A DNA stretch of 64,000 nucleotides, taken from the NCBI GenBank assembly GCA_021209875.1, contig JAGYVD010000001.1:4340001-4404000 (forward strand), in the 5' to 3' direction. The stretch is from Rosellinia necatrix. Its lineage: Eukaryota > Ascomycota > Sordariomycetes > Xylariales > Xylariaceae. The notes beneath the pieces were generated by a model. It made no database searches, had not been told where the DNA came from, and worked only from the letters and a program-made list of their open reading frames with translations. Position numbers and translations under genes: made by a program. Of this stretch, positions 1 to 12,700 are shown piece by piece; position 1 is the stretch's first letter, and every line of letters begins with the position of its first letter.

Positions 1-686
1 TGGCCCGGCCGTACTTCTTCCATGGCTCTTCGCCTTGCGCGTAGTTGCCGTACTTCTTGAAGAGCTGTCTCGTGCGAGTGTGGCTGTTAGCTATCATCTG
101 CCAGGGGAGGGAGAGCGAGAGGGATAGGGACATCGGGATATTGCAGGGGTCGTATGTACCGTCTCGATGTTTACGGATGCGGCATCTCTGGAGTTGGACG
201 TGCGTTAGCTCAGCCGTGCATGTCTATAGCGAGGGCGGTGCCGAGGAGCACGGAGATAGACGCGGTTCGGGGGGCCATCATGGATACATACCCTCCATAG
301 TGATCGTTGCGATCGATATGCAGAACCTTCTTGCCTTTCACACTCAGGACACTTTAGAAGACGAGCAAGTGTTAGCGACAACTCGTTGGGGGGAGGGCCG
401 GGGGTGGAGAGGCTCGTCCGCCGGAGTCACCTCGAAGTCGGCAGCAACAGAGAGGCAGCAGGCGAATAGAGAGGCAGCAGGCGACATGGACATGAGAGGC
501 AGCAACGGATGGCTATGCATACCCAGAGAGAATACACTCGGTCAGGCCTGTTCGACGGGTGCATGGTCAGCATCAACGGCGGTTTGCATGGTCAGTATCG
601 CCGGGCATTGTTCGATACCGGGTGCGGGGCGGCAACGTACCGGTGCCCAGCACAACGACATCGTACTTGGGGGCGATCTCCTCCAT
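1..686 (-). CDS. GDI1: Rab GDP-dissociation inhibitor, 5' part (truncated by window edge)
   Basis: Rab GDI extracts GDP-bound prenylated Rab/Ypt GTPases from membranes and recycles them through the cytosol, so it acts in all vesicle transport steps. Five exons can be read on the minus strand: 641-686, 523-547, 292-351, 160-187 and 1-64 (running off the edge). Spliced, they give the N-terminus of the family: MEEIAPKYDVVVLGTG (Rossmann-like dinucleotide-fold start), LTECILSG, VLSVKGKKVLHIDRNDHYGG, DAASVNIET and LFKKYGNYAQGEEPWKKYGR. The order and wording match fungal Gdi1. All joins are in frame with GT-AG borders. The start is the ATG at 686; the longer open frame upstream has no conservation. 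The rest, about 370 codons, lies outside the window. The identity is secure; the exon borders are deduced from protein conservation. Confidence 0.93.
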
Positions 687-1696
687 GGCGGCTGTGACGA
701 CGGCTGTGACGGCTGTGGTGGATGCGTGTTGCGGGAGAGGGCGAGGCGAGGCGAGGCAAGAAAGAGACGAGGGATGGCAGTCAAGGGGATCGAGTAGGTT
801 CGGAGGAAGATTGCTCGACGCCAGGCCAGACACAAACACAAGACCTTTTTGTCCAAGTATCGGTGAGTGAAAAGGAGTATTGGTTTTCGTTGTACTCTCT
901 TCAGACCTGGTTGAATGAGGGGCTCGGTGCTGGCAGTGATGCTCGAGACCGCCCGCTAAGTCCACTAAGGCTGGAGAGGTACCCGTACCATAGGCGGTAG
1001 TTGAGAGAGCCCCCTATAGCTGTAGCCAATGAGCGGTGGTTTTGGCGCGCCCCCCTGCTGCGTGTTGGCGCTGGCCCCTCCAGATCATAAGTCCGTCCCA
1101 CTCGAAGCTCCCGAGTCTCTAGCTAACAAGGTTCACATACAGCCTCTTCCTTTTTTTTTTTTTTTTCTTTTGTTCTTTTGTTATTCTTGTTCTTGTCCTT
1201 GTTCTTCTTCTTCTTCAAAAAAAAAAAAAAGATTCTTTCCTTTTCTAACTCAATATATCTTTTCGAGCTATAAAAAGTGTTATTTTATGTATCTATGTTA
1301 TTGTACCCATACAATTATCATCCCCAGATCCCGAGATATGTTACATGCGCAGTATCGTGGGCTAGACTAGATAGGCGGCTGATTGACTTACTGGTGACTC
1401 CGACTCTAGTTGTGATTGTCTACTACACGAATCCGACCAACACAGTCACTCAACCCATGCTGGATAAGTGACAGATCCGTAGGCGCCTTCTAAGTACCAA
1501 TTATGCCGGGGATAGGTACGAGGTATTATACACATATTTACATGTCGTAGCTCTTTCGGTTAGGTACCATAATAGCCCTTTCCGATCATATCATACCATA
1601 TCGTCGAGGTGACAATATTCTATGCAGTCATGTTGTCTCTACTCCCGGCTTTTCTCGCAAACGTCGGCTTGTTATTGCGTAGCGCCGAAAGACTTT
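687..1696. other. Intergenic: GDI1 upstream region and MRPL4 downstream region
   Basis: No gene is supported. The DNA holds a 16-base T run at 1151-1166, a short TTC tract at 1202-1216 and a 14-base A run at 1217-1230. The remainder is unremarkable. It probably contains the MRPL4 terminator and the GDI1 promoter, since both genes point left. Confidence 0.6.
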
Positions 1697-2598
1697 CTAA
1701 GGTTTCACCAACGGCTGCCCGGCCGGCGGGGTTTTCGCGGGAATCGTTGATGGCTCGGTATCTTCTGGCCTGGCCGCCCTGGGCTCTTCTGCCATGAAAC
1801 CCGACGGCGTTGGCTCCGCTAGTTGATCTTGATTATTTCGCTCCGGCAGGGTTTCCGGTTCCTCAAAATAGTCTTTCAGGGCGAGGGGACTTCGTTCATT
1901 GCTGAGGTCAATTTCGGGATCCGCCTCTGCCAGCTTTCTCGCATCCTCCCACAAGTACCATCGCTCGGTCAGGACATGCTTAATCGACCTCATCGTTACG
2001 CGAACCTGTAGGTGGGGGCGGTTAGCACGAGGGAACACGGGTAACCACCGTAATGCGCAGGCCAGCTTACTTCTCCTAACCGCACCTGGGCCTCCTCAAC
2101 GCCATCTGGGAGCCGAAGACGGTTTCTCTCCTTGCGCGCGGTGCCAAGGCGGTTCTGTTCCTTGACGCACACCCACCACAGCTTATGCAGATCCTCCCAG
2201 CTCTTGTGCCGTAGTTCCTCAACGGTCCATCCGCGGCCATGCTCACCAGACTCGTCGGGCGTCAACAACAGCTTGTCCTTCGCATAGAAGAAGTCCCACA
2301 GCCCGTGGTTGGGGTTGACCTTGATCTCAGGCTTATAATCGGCGGGCAGTGGAGTTTCGGCCTTGTCGATATTCATCCGAAACCGCGTGCCAGATCGGTA
2401 TATGCTACTGAGGCCGCGGAGGCGGTTGTTATCGCGGCGTGGCCGCCGGTTGTTGTAATCCGGCGTCGAGGAGAACGAGCATGCCTGGGACGAGGCTGTG
2501 GCTAGAGCAGCACCAAGGGCGGTGTTGGCACCATTGAAGATCCTCGCTGAGTTGACGATCCGGTGGACCGAAGGCCGGATAGAGACGGCTGTGGCCAT
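1697..2598 (-). CDS. MRPL4: Mitochondrial large-subunit ribosomal protein uL29m (MRP-L47 family)
   Basis: This is the mitochondrial relative of bacterial L29, a component of the 54S subunit near the exit tunnel. There are two exons, 2071-2598 and 1697-2005, separated by a 65-bp intron (donor GTAAGC, acceptor CTACAG), giving 278 residues. The family core is clear: RSGTRFRMNIDKAETPLP, then NPNHGLWDFFYAKDKLLL, then GRGWTVEELRHKSWEDLHKL and LWWVCVKEQNRL. The C-terminal exon carries MRSIKHVLTERWYLWEDA followed by an acidic, proline-rich tail. The N-terminus MATAVSIRPSVHRIVNSARIF is basic and hydroxylated, as expected for a matrix-targeting presequence. I chose the ATG at 2598; an in-frame ATG at 2640 would add 14 residues without presequence character. 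Confidence in identity is high, in the exact start moderate. Confidence 0.92.
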
Positions 2599-5500
2599 TG
2601 GTGGTGATGTCGCTCCGTCGAGCTCGAGGACGCCGGGCACAGTACCTTCGGCTGAGATCGCGAGCTTGCACGTACTTACGTCCCCAATTGAAATTTTGGG
2701 TTAATCCGATCGAAGAAATTCCGAGCCACACGCTAGATCACTAGAGGTTGCAGGCGGCTGTAGGGGTGGGTATGTATTATGTATGCAAATTGACGATTTG
2801 AGCGTATTGAATAAAGGCATATCACCAGTAAACAGGTATATGTATTTAACACATTATACCCACTACAAGTATCTAGGTCAACTACCTACCTACCTAGGGT
2901 AGGTATGTGTGCCTACTTGTAGAAAGCAAGTAAGTAGGTAGTAAGTAGGTAGTAAGTAGGTAGGCGGCTTCCTTGGGTCAGGAACCTTATCCGAGAGAGA
3001 ATGTAGCCGGAGCCCCAAAATGCATAACTAGTTATTTTAAGATGAATACTTAAGCACATAACTTACCTACTACAAAAGGAGTCAAAAGTATATGCCTACA
3101 GGAACAAGTGGTCCGAGCAGTAAGTAAGTGAGTGCCTAACAACCAAAGTCAACCACCACGAGTCGCCAGCGAATTATCGGGCCCAGGTAAGATGTTGGGA
3201 TATATCTAACCAAGTATCGAGCTAGAAACAGCCACGAACGAGACTCTAATGACCAGGTAGACCAGAAAGGAAGGCTGTGATACGGTATGGCGCCCATCGT
3301 ATGCTCTAATTACCCTCAGCCACTCACGCTCCCAGGAAGCCGCAAAGGTGCACCATTCCGGTCAGAGCTTTTCCCTTGCTCGGAAAACCTGCTACCAGAA
3401 TGTTTCAATTCTTTGTTTCCCAGTCTACTCATGCCCAGTAAATTGACATAAACAGCCACAAAGAACTTAATCCCGACACAATAGGTATGGCAGACGTCCC
3501 GCCTGAGGTATCCGTGTCCTTGCCCGGCATACGTCTCTCGAGTTATAGCGGCGAATTTGAGCTGGACGTTCCGCTTCTCCGGCGATAATTGTGTAATTAG
3601 CTTCCGAGCAATGGCCTCCACCTTCGTTGGTATCGTGCTTGGGTGTTGCGTGGATAGTAATATATATTCGGGTAGCATGGCAGGAGAATCTAAATCAGCG
3701 CCTGCTAAAAGCATACCGCGTCTATCGGATATGGCGGATCAGTATCAACAGCGAGCACGACACAAATATTAGCTCCATTCACGATCCAACAACGCTTCGC
3801 AGCTGAGTTCTTGGGGATATTCGGTCGAGGGCTGTTCTCGGAGAGTATTTGTTCAAGTTTGTTGGATTGGAACTGCTGTTGTTTTTTGTTTTTTGGTTTT
3901 TTGGGTCAGGAAGGCTCATCCTGTGTTGTTCGTCCCGGGGCTCTTGAGGGGGATTCGCTAGAGATCGTTCGTAATAATCGAAATGAGCTCTGTGTTTAGT
4001 AGCACTAGAGTGACAGCCAAAGCCAAGTTAACAAACACCAAAATCCGGACCAAGGACGCAAAGCCATAGATAAGTTCCATTCCAAGTCTCCTCTTTCTGG
4101 TGGACCTAGTGGGATATGGGGAACCCGTGGGACTTGAGATGGATCTGCTCTTAGCCACTAAAGAGCATCAGCTCCCATTCCCTGAAGCTGGTAGTTAGAT
4201 TGAGGCTCATTTGGCTAGATGGAGCCATCAACGGGTAGAAGCACACCTTTCTCCATGGAGGCTTCCGAAGGATCGCAATGGCACTGCGGTTGCTCTTATT
4301 ATTACGTAGAGGGCGTTCAGATGGGGTTGGACGAATGTAACAACATCACAACGTAGAGTTGCATGCACCGATGGCCTGGGAGGCTGGAATGGTCTGTCTG
4401 TTTTTCTTCCTTGCGTCTTGGGGTTACTCTACTCCTAGAATAATGTTCTTAAGCCCGGGTTTCCTTGCTAATCACAACGCCTCGAAACCTTGTTGTTTCC
4501 TACATATACAGTAGTTTACCGGCGAGCCATTGTCCTAGCAAGAGTTGTTCAATACTGGCTAGCAATAAACTGTACGATGCTTCATACCAGTAAGAAACGG
4601 GGTTTTGTCGATCTCAGATACATAATACGGAAGACTAATGGTGTAGTGTGCCACTAACCATCATAGACCAAACAGGCAGGTATAGTGTACATGGTGCATA
4701 TAGTAGCCGGCCAGGTGACTTGCAGATCAAGTTGGGCCGGCAGGGTTTGTGGTATCAGTAATCCCCTATCCTGAATCCGTGAAGGTGAAAATATATGATG
4801 GGTCCGCTGTTGACGCCGAGCGAATGCTTGTCTGCCCGAATCCCTCCGGTTCAGGCTGCTAGCACGTCTCTAAGGCCGCACGCACGGTATAGGTACATGT
4901 GTTTGTGTACGCTACTATGTAGTTACCCAAGGATTCTACGAGATCGCTAGGATAAACCAAGTAGTATCAACCAATAACGGGCTATGTTCCATCTTATGGA
5001 CCGACTTCGACTTGTGCGGAGACAATTACTACTTCGTAGAGGTACATTACAGGCATAGTATCTGAGCTTGGCCACTTCTTGAGTAGCCGGCAGTTTGCGT
5101 ATTCTACACCATAGTAACTACTGGATAACTATTTTTGTCGAATGGAGGGCATGATATGAGAACCTAAGGATATGCTGGGTTGATGGATGAAGCTTAGCGA
5201 ATACTCGCATCATCCCGAGTTTCGACGCAACCATGCATTCGGCATGAATGGAACGCATTGTCAACAGACGAGTCGTAAACTGGCGTGTCTATGTAAGGTC
5301 GGCTGTCATGTACGGCATAGCGTGGAGGCGTTACGCTTCAGCTTGGTCTGCAAATGGTCTCCTTTAGAGCTGAAGAAAGAGGGCTTAAACAATTATTTAT
5401 TAAAGAAGATAACAACTCTCTCTAAGAAACGCCTTTCATCCAATAGTCACCCAAATTTCTATTTGAATTATCCCCAGCCTCCTCAAATGCTACGTGTGGG

Positions 5501-7365
5501 AAGTGCCCATGAGTATGGCCAGTAGCGGCCGGCACTTATTGTCGGCATATTTTGGTGATCGATATCGGCGCGTTAGCTGTTTACAAAAAACCTGAATAGG
5601 TATATTACGGTGTGCGATCAGTAAATACTGGGCCGTGACGCCTTGCCTGATCAAACGTGATTCTATTGTGTGAGTGTCAGCACTGGTCACTCCTTCTGGG
5701 ATAGGGCGAAGCCTAGAAGACCCTAAGACCGGCTATTAGACGATAATGCATAAGAGAGATAATGGAAAGGTTGAAATTTCGTAACGGCATTGGTTGTTAC
5801 TACAGTGCCTTTTCTCTCACAATGTTTGCGACTTGAAACTACACAATACCGAGCGAAACTTGTCGCCCCAACCAACTACGCTTTCCGTAAAGACAAAGAA
5901 AAACATCAAGCTGACAGGTTAGGCCCTTTGCAACTGGCGTGGCTCAGTAGTACGCCGGCCGCTTCGGAAGGCTACCACTTCGGTTTGCTTCCGAGACGCC
6001 TGGACCTGTCTTGTAGAAACCTAGATGCTGTGCCGAGAAATTAGCCCAGTGAAAACAGCAAGGCGAGGTCTGTATAGTGTCGAGCAAGCTTCGTTAGGAT
6101 GGAACGTTATTTAGGGCTGGGATTAAAACTCAACCAGAAGAGTATTTATAGCAATCCGGGGCAGAATAAACAAGTTATACCATTGTGTACTACATGTGGA
6201 TGTATAAGCATGTCATGCAGCGAATCTGATAATGTATACTATGATGAACGATCCGAGTCATGTGGAAGAAGATGAGCCCGATCGTGGTCTTCTCGCCATG
6301 TTAGCCATGACTCGAGCTGGCCAACCGCGGCAGGGATATGCTACCAAATAAAGCCGCCACGCATGGACATCTCAAGGTGTCAAATAAGCACGCATGGCAA
6401 TGTTACTCGGGGTCATGTGCCAAAACGATGAATCGGATACGACTCTCATCGTCGTTGTACCAATTCTCATCTTGCTGACACCGCCGCTTGCTTTGCTTTT
6501 GTCTTCTCATTGTCCCGTCATAAACCGCCATCGACGATTTGTATCACTGGTATCCCGACCTGGCGTGTTCTCATGGCTGGCTTAGTTCTTACCATCAGCC
6601 ATCGGTGACCGAACCGCAGTTCCCGAGATGGATATGTGTGCAAGTACAAGTGACTATATGTGTGCATGTTTATAGGTAACTGATGATATAATGGGAGGGA
6701 GAGGCGGCTATGATCAGCTAAATAAGGGTGGGGGAGGCGGAGGGGGAGGGAAGCATCTCTGTTCCTAGGACTACGAGCACTATCTGTGTAGGCTGCAAAA
6801 CCTACCAATATGCCAATTGTTAGTTGATTGAACTGTAAATATTGCGTCAGTCGGGTTCGAGTTCGATGACGAACCGTATAAAATGGCACGTATGTATTGA
6901 GATGATTGGGGGAGGGAACATAAAGCAAGTACCTAAAGGAGTAGTACCTACCATTTTAGACCCGCTGTGGGACGCGTATGCGTACCTAGCGATATATACA
7001 TACTTGGTCGGGTAGTTCCACGGTACATGGCTCCGAGGTAGCTGGGTACATGAGATGTATCGGCTTGCCGAAATCGGAAAGGCGTATCCTATCACTACCA
7101 TGCCTTGCATGCGTTGTATTTCGGAGACAAAGACTCCTCCACGAATCGTCACAAGGTAAACAGGGCGTGATGACGTCCTTGACAGGAAAATATACTCGCT
7201 GCAGACGGAGAATAGGAGACCGCGAATAGCCTCCGGCTGTAGACTAGTTTTACTATCTTCTGTCTCTTACAATGTATTTTGCCCCCTGCGCAAAAAAATG
7301 ATCACTTACTTATCACGTAGTGGTTGGCAATGCATGGTGGCAAGATACGAGTTGTATGTAGTACA
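2599..7365. other. Gene-poor intergenic DNA with TACCTA/TAGGTA islands
   Basis: Short open frames occur on both strands but none has a recognisable domain or consistent splice pattern. The clearest structure is the run of TACCTA and AGTAGGTA steps at about 2875-2966. Isolated copies of the same motif occur at about 6930-7035. The minus-strand 132-codon frame at 3316-3714 and a 66-codon frame with one hydrophobic stretch at 3958-4158 are left unassigned. Confidence 0.5.
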
Positions 7366-7375
7366 AGTAGTAGTG

Positions 7376-7415
<40 letters not shown>

Positions 7416-7475
7416 CAGTAGTAGTAGTAGTGGTAGTAGTGGTGGTGGTGGTGGTGATGGTAGCAGTAGCGGTGG
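7366..7475. repeat. AGT/GGT trinucleotide microsatellite
   Basis: A run of about 36 AGT-type triplets begins at 7366, is interrupted by AGC and GGT variants, and grades into (GGT)n before ending near 7475. It creates poly-Val, poly-Leu and poly-Thr frames that are not real genes. Confidence 0.95.
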
Positions 7476-9656
7476 TATATAAGAGAGGTTGGTATCGAAA
7501 CCGTATTGGTGCCAATAGTTTTGCACGACGGATTGTGTCATTCGCCGCGCTGGAATACACGTGTACGGAATAGGCAGTGTACATCGACAGGGGTGTGTAG
7601 GCATATTCCAAGTAGTGTACACTAGATCGTCACGTAACCATCGTATGAATTATTTATTATTCACGGGCAGATTATCTCCTACATGCAACGTCTCGCATAG
7701 AGACTGTACTGGGTAAGCGCCGTCGACGACGTCCGGGAATAAGAATAAGTGTGCATTGTTATAGGCGCGATAACTTGATCTACCTACCTGCTACCACATG
7801 TTAGGTATCTAGGCAGGTTGGTAGGTACCTACTACGTATGTAGGCGTCTACCTGTCCAAGGCAAGCGGTTATCTGTGGCGATCAACGCTGGGGATATGGT
7901 TAGCTTGGTATGGTCGCTTTGTTTTGCCATGAATAAGGTCCAAGTTGGGTATGGAAGTAATAGAGTTGGAACAGGACATGTGACCATATCATGGCACGAT
8001 TCCGCGACGATGATTATCTGCTTGATGATGTGGCATTGACATTTGATAGGACGGGTTAGGGAAGCAATCTCGGTGCAAGCTCGGCCACCACAAATCCCGG
8101 GATGATGCAAGAATCTTTCACTCTTACTATAGGTACCTACACATGTACCTATGTACACTTTGACCGCCAGACCGTGGCTACTACCGCAGACCTACTACTC
8201 CTAAAGAGGCAATATTTCCAGCGCTAAGAATCTCATGTAGCATGTACAAGTAACTATGTAGGCATGTAGTTAGGGCAAGGACGGCGGGAGCGTTGGCCCC
8301 ACCGGAGAATGATGCAAGCAAGATAAGTAGACTACCAAGTAGTAATTACATGTCTGCACCTAGTTTCTATCATGGCAGCGAGTGATGGGTTCTAATCTAC
8401 GCGGGCTATGTAGGTAGTACGCAACTCATGGATAACTACTAGTAATTGAAGATACGGTAACCTATATTTAACCCCCTGGGGACAGGGTATTGTGCAGGAG
8501 CTAATATTCAAGTCTGTTTTGTGTCATAATTTGGTTCCTTCTACGAGCATAACTATACAGATTATTTTAGGGATATGGTCCCCTACTACTAGCTCTGCAT
8601 GTCGATGGTCTGTGGGACTATTGGCACAATGACTAAACATGTTCAAACATGCTTTCTTTACTGCAGGTTCTTGGGAACACCCTGACATTCCACTGCTTGG
8701 ATGCTGAGAGATGACACTAAGCCCTAAAAGGTAGCAGCCCATATTTTCTTTATCCTCAGCCTACTTATGTAACCTGGTCTGTTTAAAAGTCCAAACAGAG
8801 TAATATCGGAGTTTAAAAACACAGTCCTATGGCTGCGTTGGGGGCGCTCGGGATTTACCTATGGTTTCTTGGTATAAAGTATTAGCCAATGATCCCGCTA
8901 AGGCAGTAATTTAGCTGATATCGTGGATTCAAGGGCATTTACCTGCCACGGGATAAGAAAAAAGGAAAAAACGTCGGAAGTAAAGAAACGTTTGTTTGGG
9001 CTGTCTGCGCTTATACTTGTTTTGAGACCGTATATGTAATATATTCACGACAGTAGCGCTGATAAATGTCGAGTCTCCCAGTCAAATCCGGTATGGTTGA
9101 TGCATTTCAAAGCTTTCGTGGGTGCATTACTTGATTAAGTTTACGGTCCTCTCCAAATAGCGCGACAACGTTTTCAAGAACTGCATCGTATCTCCTGAGA
9201 CAAAGCGACACAAACCGCTACTAAGTACTTATTACGTAGTAGCTCTTAGAATCGACTAAGCCATTAGTAGTATGTGGATATTATTCGTGTGCAGACAGCT
9301 GCATAACCTCTGCGGCATAGGTAGGTACATGCTGCAGGTGACACCAGGTACCCTTGGCTCCGTCCGGTTAGAATTCAAGACCCTGGGCAGTTGTCTGCGG
9401 GAGTCAAAGCGGGATGCAGCCGGGCGACGGATGACAGGATCAATCAGTTAGACGGCCAGGTTGCTGTCTGTCGACAGGCTAATAAATTATCCGCATGTAT
9501 ATGTATGCGGCCGTGGATCGCGAAGTTAACTGTCGTTGATGATATCATGCAGATATATAATAGCACTGCAACTGCGCTGTTTCATTTTCTGCGACGCGAG
9601 TAGCAATACCAAGGCCATCACAATACTGTCGAATATCGGCGACCTGCTACGGCTGC
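7476..9656. other. Intergenic, no supported gene
   Basis: Open frames here are short and lack family signatures. TAGGTA-type motifs are grouped at about 7780-7845 and 8130-8150. Otherwise I see nothing. Confidence 0.5.
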
Positions 9657-9690
9657 GTGTCCCTGGCGTTCCTGGTGTCCCTGGTGTCCC

Positions 9691-9723
<33 letters not shown>

Positions 9724-9728
9724 CCCTG
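9657..9728. repeat. Eight-copy 9-bp minisatellite
   Basis: Eight head-to-tail copies of a 9-bp unit (consensus GCGTCCCTG, variants GTGTCCCTG and GCGTTCCTG) occupy exactly 9657-9728. Substitutions are mostly at the second or fifth base of the unit. Translated, the plus strand gives repeated Gly-Val-Pro and the minus strand repeated Gly-Thr-Pro, a collagen-like periodicity. The minus-strand frame stays open from just after a stop at 9789 down to about 9530, but has no ATG before the repeat. Confidence 0.95.
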
Positions 9729-12700
9729 TTTCCGTGATGCCTTGTCGTAACGTTTCTCCCGCTTTGCTTTAACGGCCTGGCGTATACATTAGTTACTCGA
9801 CATCCAGAGCCAATCAAAACGTAGGATACCCCTCAACCTTTGCTGTGTTTTCCCCCTTCCCCATTTGCGCCCTCTTTTGGACTTCTTGCCTTCGACAAAT
9901 TGGCCGCCCGAAGTCCCTGGCGATGTTGCGCCAGGAACAGAGACAGGTTGTGGATATCCTCGTCTTCGGTCGAAGCTTCTAACGACGTTCAAGGTTTCAG
10001 CCTCATCGAGGCTCCATCATAAAAGGTTGGTGATGGATCCTGTAAAGGAGGGTCTTGATGTTACACAGAATGGGGCCTCAAGCAAGCCTCTCTGCCGTTT
10101 TCGTCCATCTTCGTCTGATTGACACGATAACGGTATAATTAGGCAAATGCCCACCTTTGCCCACCTTTTTAGAGGCTGAACGCGCTGTGTCCACATATGG
10201 TCGTACAGGTTCCGTGACGGTGGTCGAGATATCGACGTTTGTCCTTGCAGCCTTGAATGTTCTGTGTTTGCGTGCCGATCTGAGCTTCATTACCGATCTG
10301 CGCTTTATGTCGCTCACCCAAATCTGAGCAGAGGCCGTGATGGCGGAGGGCGGTAGCGAGCGCAACCGTCCATCTGTTGCCTAACTGCTGCTAAAGTAGC
10401 ATGTTTGCTACTTGTACAGGAACAACGCAGAATGCACCTATCTTGGTACCTAGGTACCTTAGGTACCTATTATCCCACTAGCGCCTCTAATGCGGTGTAC
10501 ATAGGTACATTCTCGGTGCCTAAGTGGGCAAAGTAGCGTGCAGCCAAGTCAACAACCTCCTCACGCTTCTCTTATCCTTTCTAGTCAGTGCCCCACTATT
10601 GAACTACATTAGCCGATCGCTTTAGTCCCTTTATTTCATCCGCTCGCCCACAAGCCGACGTTGATCGTCTAAGTTCAAAACAATCATCTTCTGTGCATAG
10701 TAACCACTACCGAGGAAGAAAAGTTCAAGCCATTGATTCAAGGAACTCGAAAGATTCAAGAGTTTGTTTTCGACGCCTTTGCAGAAGCATTAAATTAAAC
10801 TATGGGCGTATTCAATGAAGAGAGCGCCACAAAAGACTCCTATCTTCAGCTATTAGGAACTTGGGCCGTTCCAGGCATTAGGTAATTTATAGAACCCGAG
10901 GTCAAGCTCGTATAGTCGACCATGCTTTTGCATCCCTGTTTTTCGCAACGTGTTACAAGCTGGGGGTCATCGCCAGCTATAGAAAATACCCGAAACTATT
11001 CCCCCCCAAGGGCGCCAATTTACGTTTATGGTCTCCGTGTTCAGAATCCACTTGCTTCTTCTAGCATGAATCGCAGAAACAGATGTCAAGCTAGTCAGCT
11101 AGTCCTCCAGGATCGCAATGTGGCCCGGATTTCTTTACTTGTACACAAGGTACCGGTTCACAGGCCCAACGGATTCTCGACCCCCCCAAATGAACTTGGT
11201 TTGTATACTGTGGTAGGTCTTTCAAAGGCATACACATAAAATATTTATTTATCTGTTGGTCATGTAGGAAGAGAAAGCAGCCTCTCCTGCCTGTTGATGA
11301 TGCTGGCGTAGTCTAACCAACGAGACGCTAGTAAAGCCAATAATAATTGGCAGGAGACCCGGAGGCTACGTTACAAGGGCTTAATGTAGTTATTTAAACT
11401 GTAACTGAAACATGTGAGGCGGCAATAACAAATGAGTCAACTCAGTAGCATTTCCAACCTATCGGGGTAGCAATATAGATTCTAAGATACGCATATAGAC
11501 GCACTGGACGGACAACAAACAAAATCGAGCAAACGTTATTATAAAAATCCATGAGAGTGGTTGGCGTAACTCACATCGTTGGCTTTCTGAACTTGGTGGC
11601 GTTATCTGAGATTATAGAGCCAAGATCTCTGTTACGGAGTTCATGTTGCGTTTGCTGCCTGTGGTTACAACCGTGTATACTAGTTCTATAATCTATAGTT
11701 TCAAGTTTTGGTTGCTGACATTTTCGCAGCGACTTTGCTGTCATGCGTCCACCGGTTTGTTGCTTTGCCCGAATAAGTCGCGCTATATGCTACTTCAAAT
11801 GAGCGTGTATGTGTATCACGGCATTGCAATCTACCTGCTGGCTCTGACATGTAGCAAGCCCACTCTAACTTGCGTTATCAGATGCCCCGAAACGACACTA
11901 GCAACCCAGCACCGAACCCACCGACGGCCCGAAAAAAAAGAAATACTCCAGATATTCGCACGTGTGCCGCTATAGCATCCCCAGGCAATAATACGGTCCT
12001 AGAGGAAGACAAAGATGGTTGGTACGCAACAGAAGTCTCAATGCTATCATATACCAGGACCTTGACAGCTATCTTGACTTTACATCCTACTAGTTATGTT
12101 AGATTCACCGAATTTAATTCCTCGATTACTTCCTTATATTACCTCTTAAGACTTATATAGTTGCTCTCGAGGTTACCTGCACTGCATAATGCGACATCTT
12201 CGGTTGTGGGGGTATGACCCTGCCCAATCGGATCAACCAACCGACTTACGAGGTGAGCCATGAGCGTTGCATAGCGCCGCGTGGAACGGCAGTACCTCGA
12301 AGCCACATACGTTGCAATCTGTAGTGTGATTATTTGAAATGAAAAGGGTCGGATAGCCTCAGAATATGAGGGCCAACTACTTCACCTCTATAGTACAGCG
12401 GCTGTTGAGACCCAAATGCCACAAAGTGGTGATGGATGAGCTCTCGGGCGAGAGACGATTTCGGCTTGGTAGCGACTAGGGTTGGTGGCACTTTGATCAA
12501 CTTGGACCGACTTAGAACGACGCCCAACGATACTAGTTTATTGTCGCGGCAGAATTGGAGTAGAGAGAGGGTGACAGCGAAAGGACAAGCTATGTATCGC
12601 AAGTTGCATGTGGCTTAGGGCGGCAACCATAACTTGCCGTATCAAAGCTAATCTATAATTCATATCAGAACGACATAGTGTGTGTGCTACCTACAGGCCG

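Noticed and set aside
45..797. 250-codon plus-strand frame at the left end
   Set aside because: It runs antisense through the GDI1 exons and introns, which have strong protein conservation; it has no domain of its own.
3316..3714. 132-codon minus-strand frame
   Set aside because: It has some protein-like character but no recognisable family, no splice context and no supporting neighbours.
7298..7622. Poly-Val, poly-Leu and poly-Thr frames
   Set aside because: They are produced by the AGT/GGT microsatellite in three frames.
9789..10365. Two basic minus-strand frames that might be exons of one gene
   Set aside because: No pair of donor and acceptor joined them convincingly and the product resembles nothing I know.
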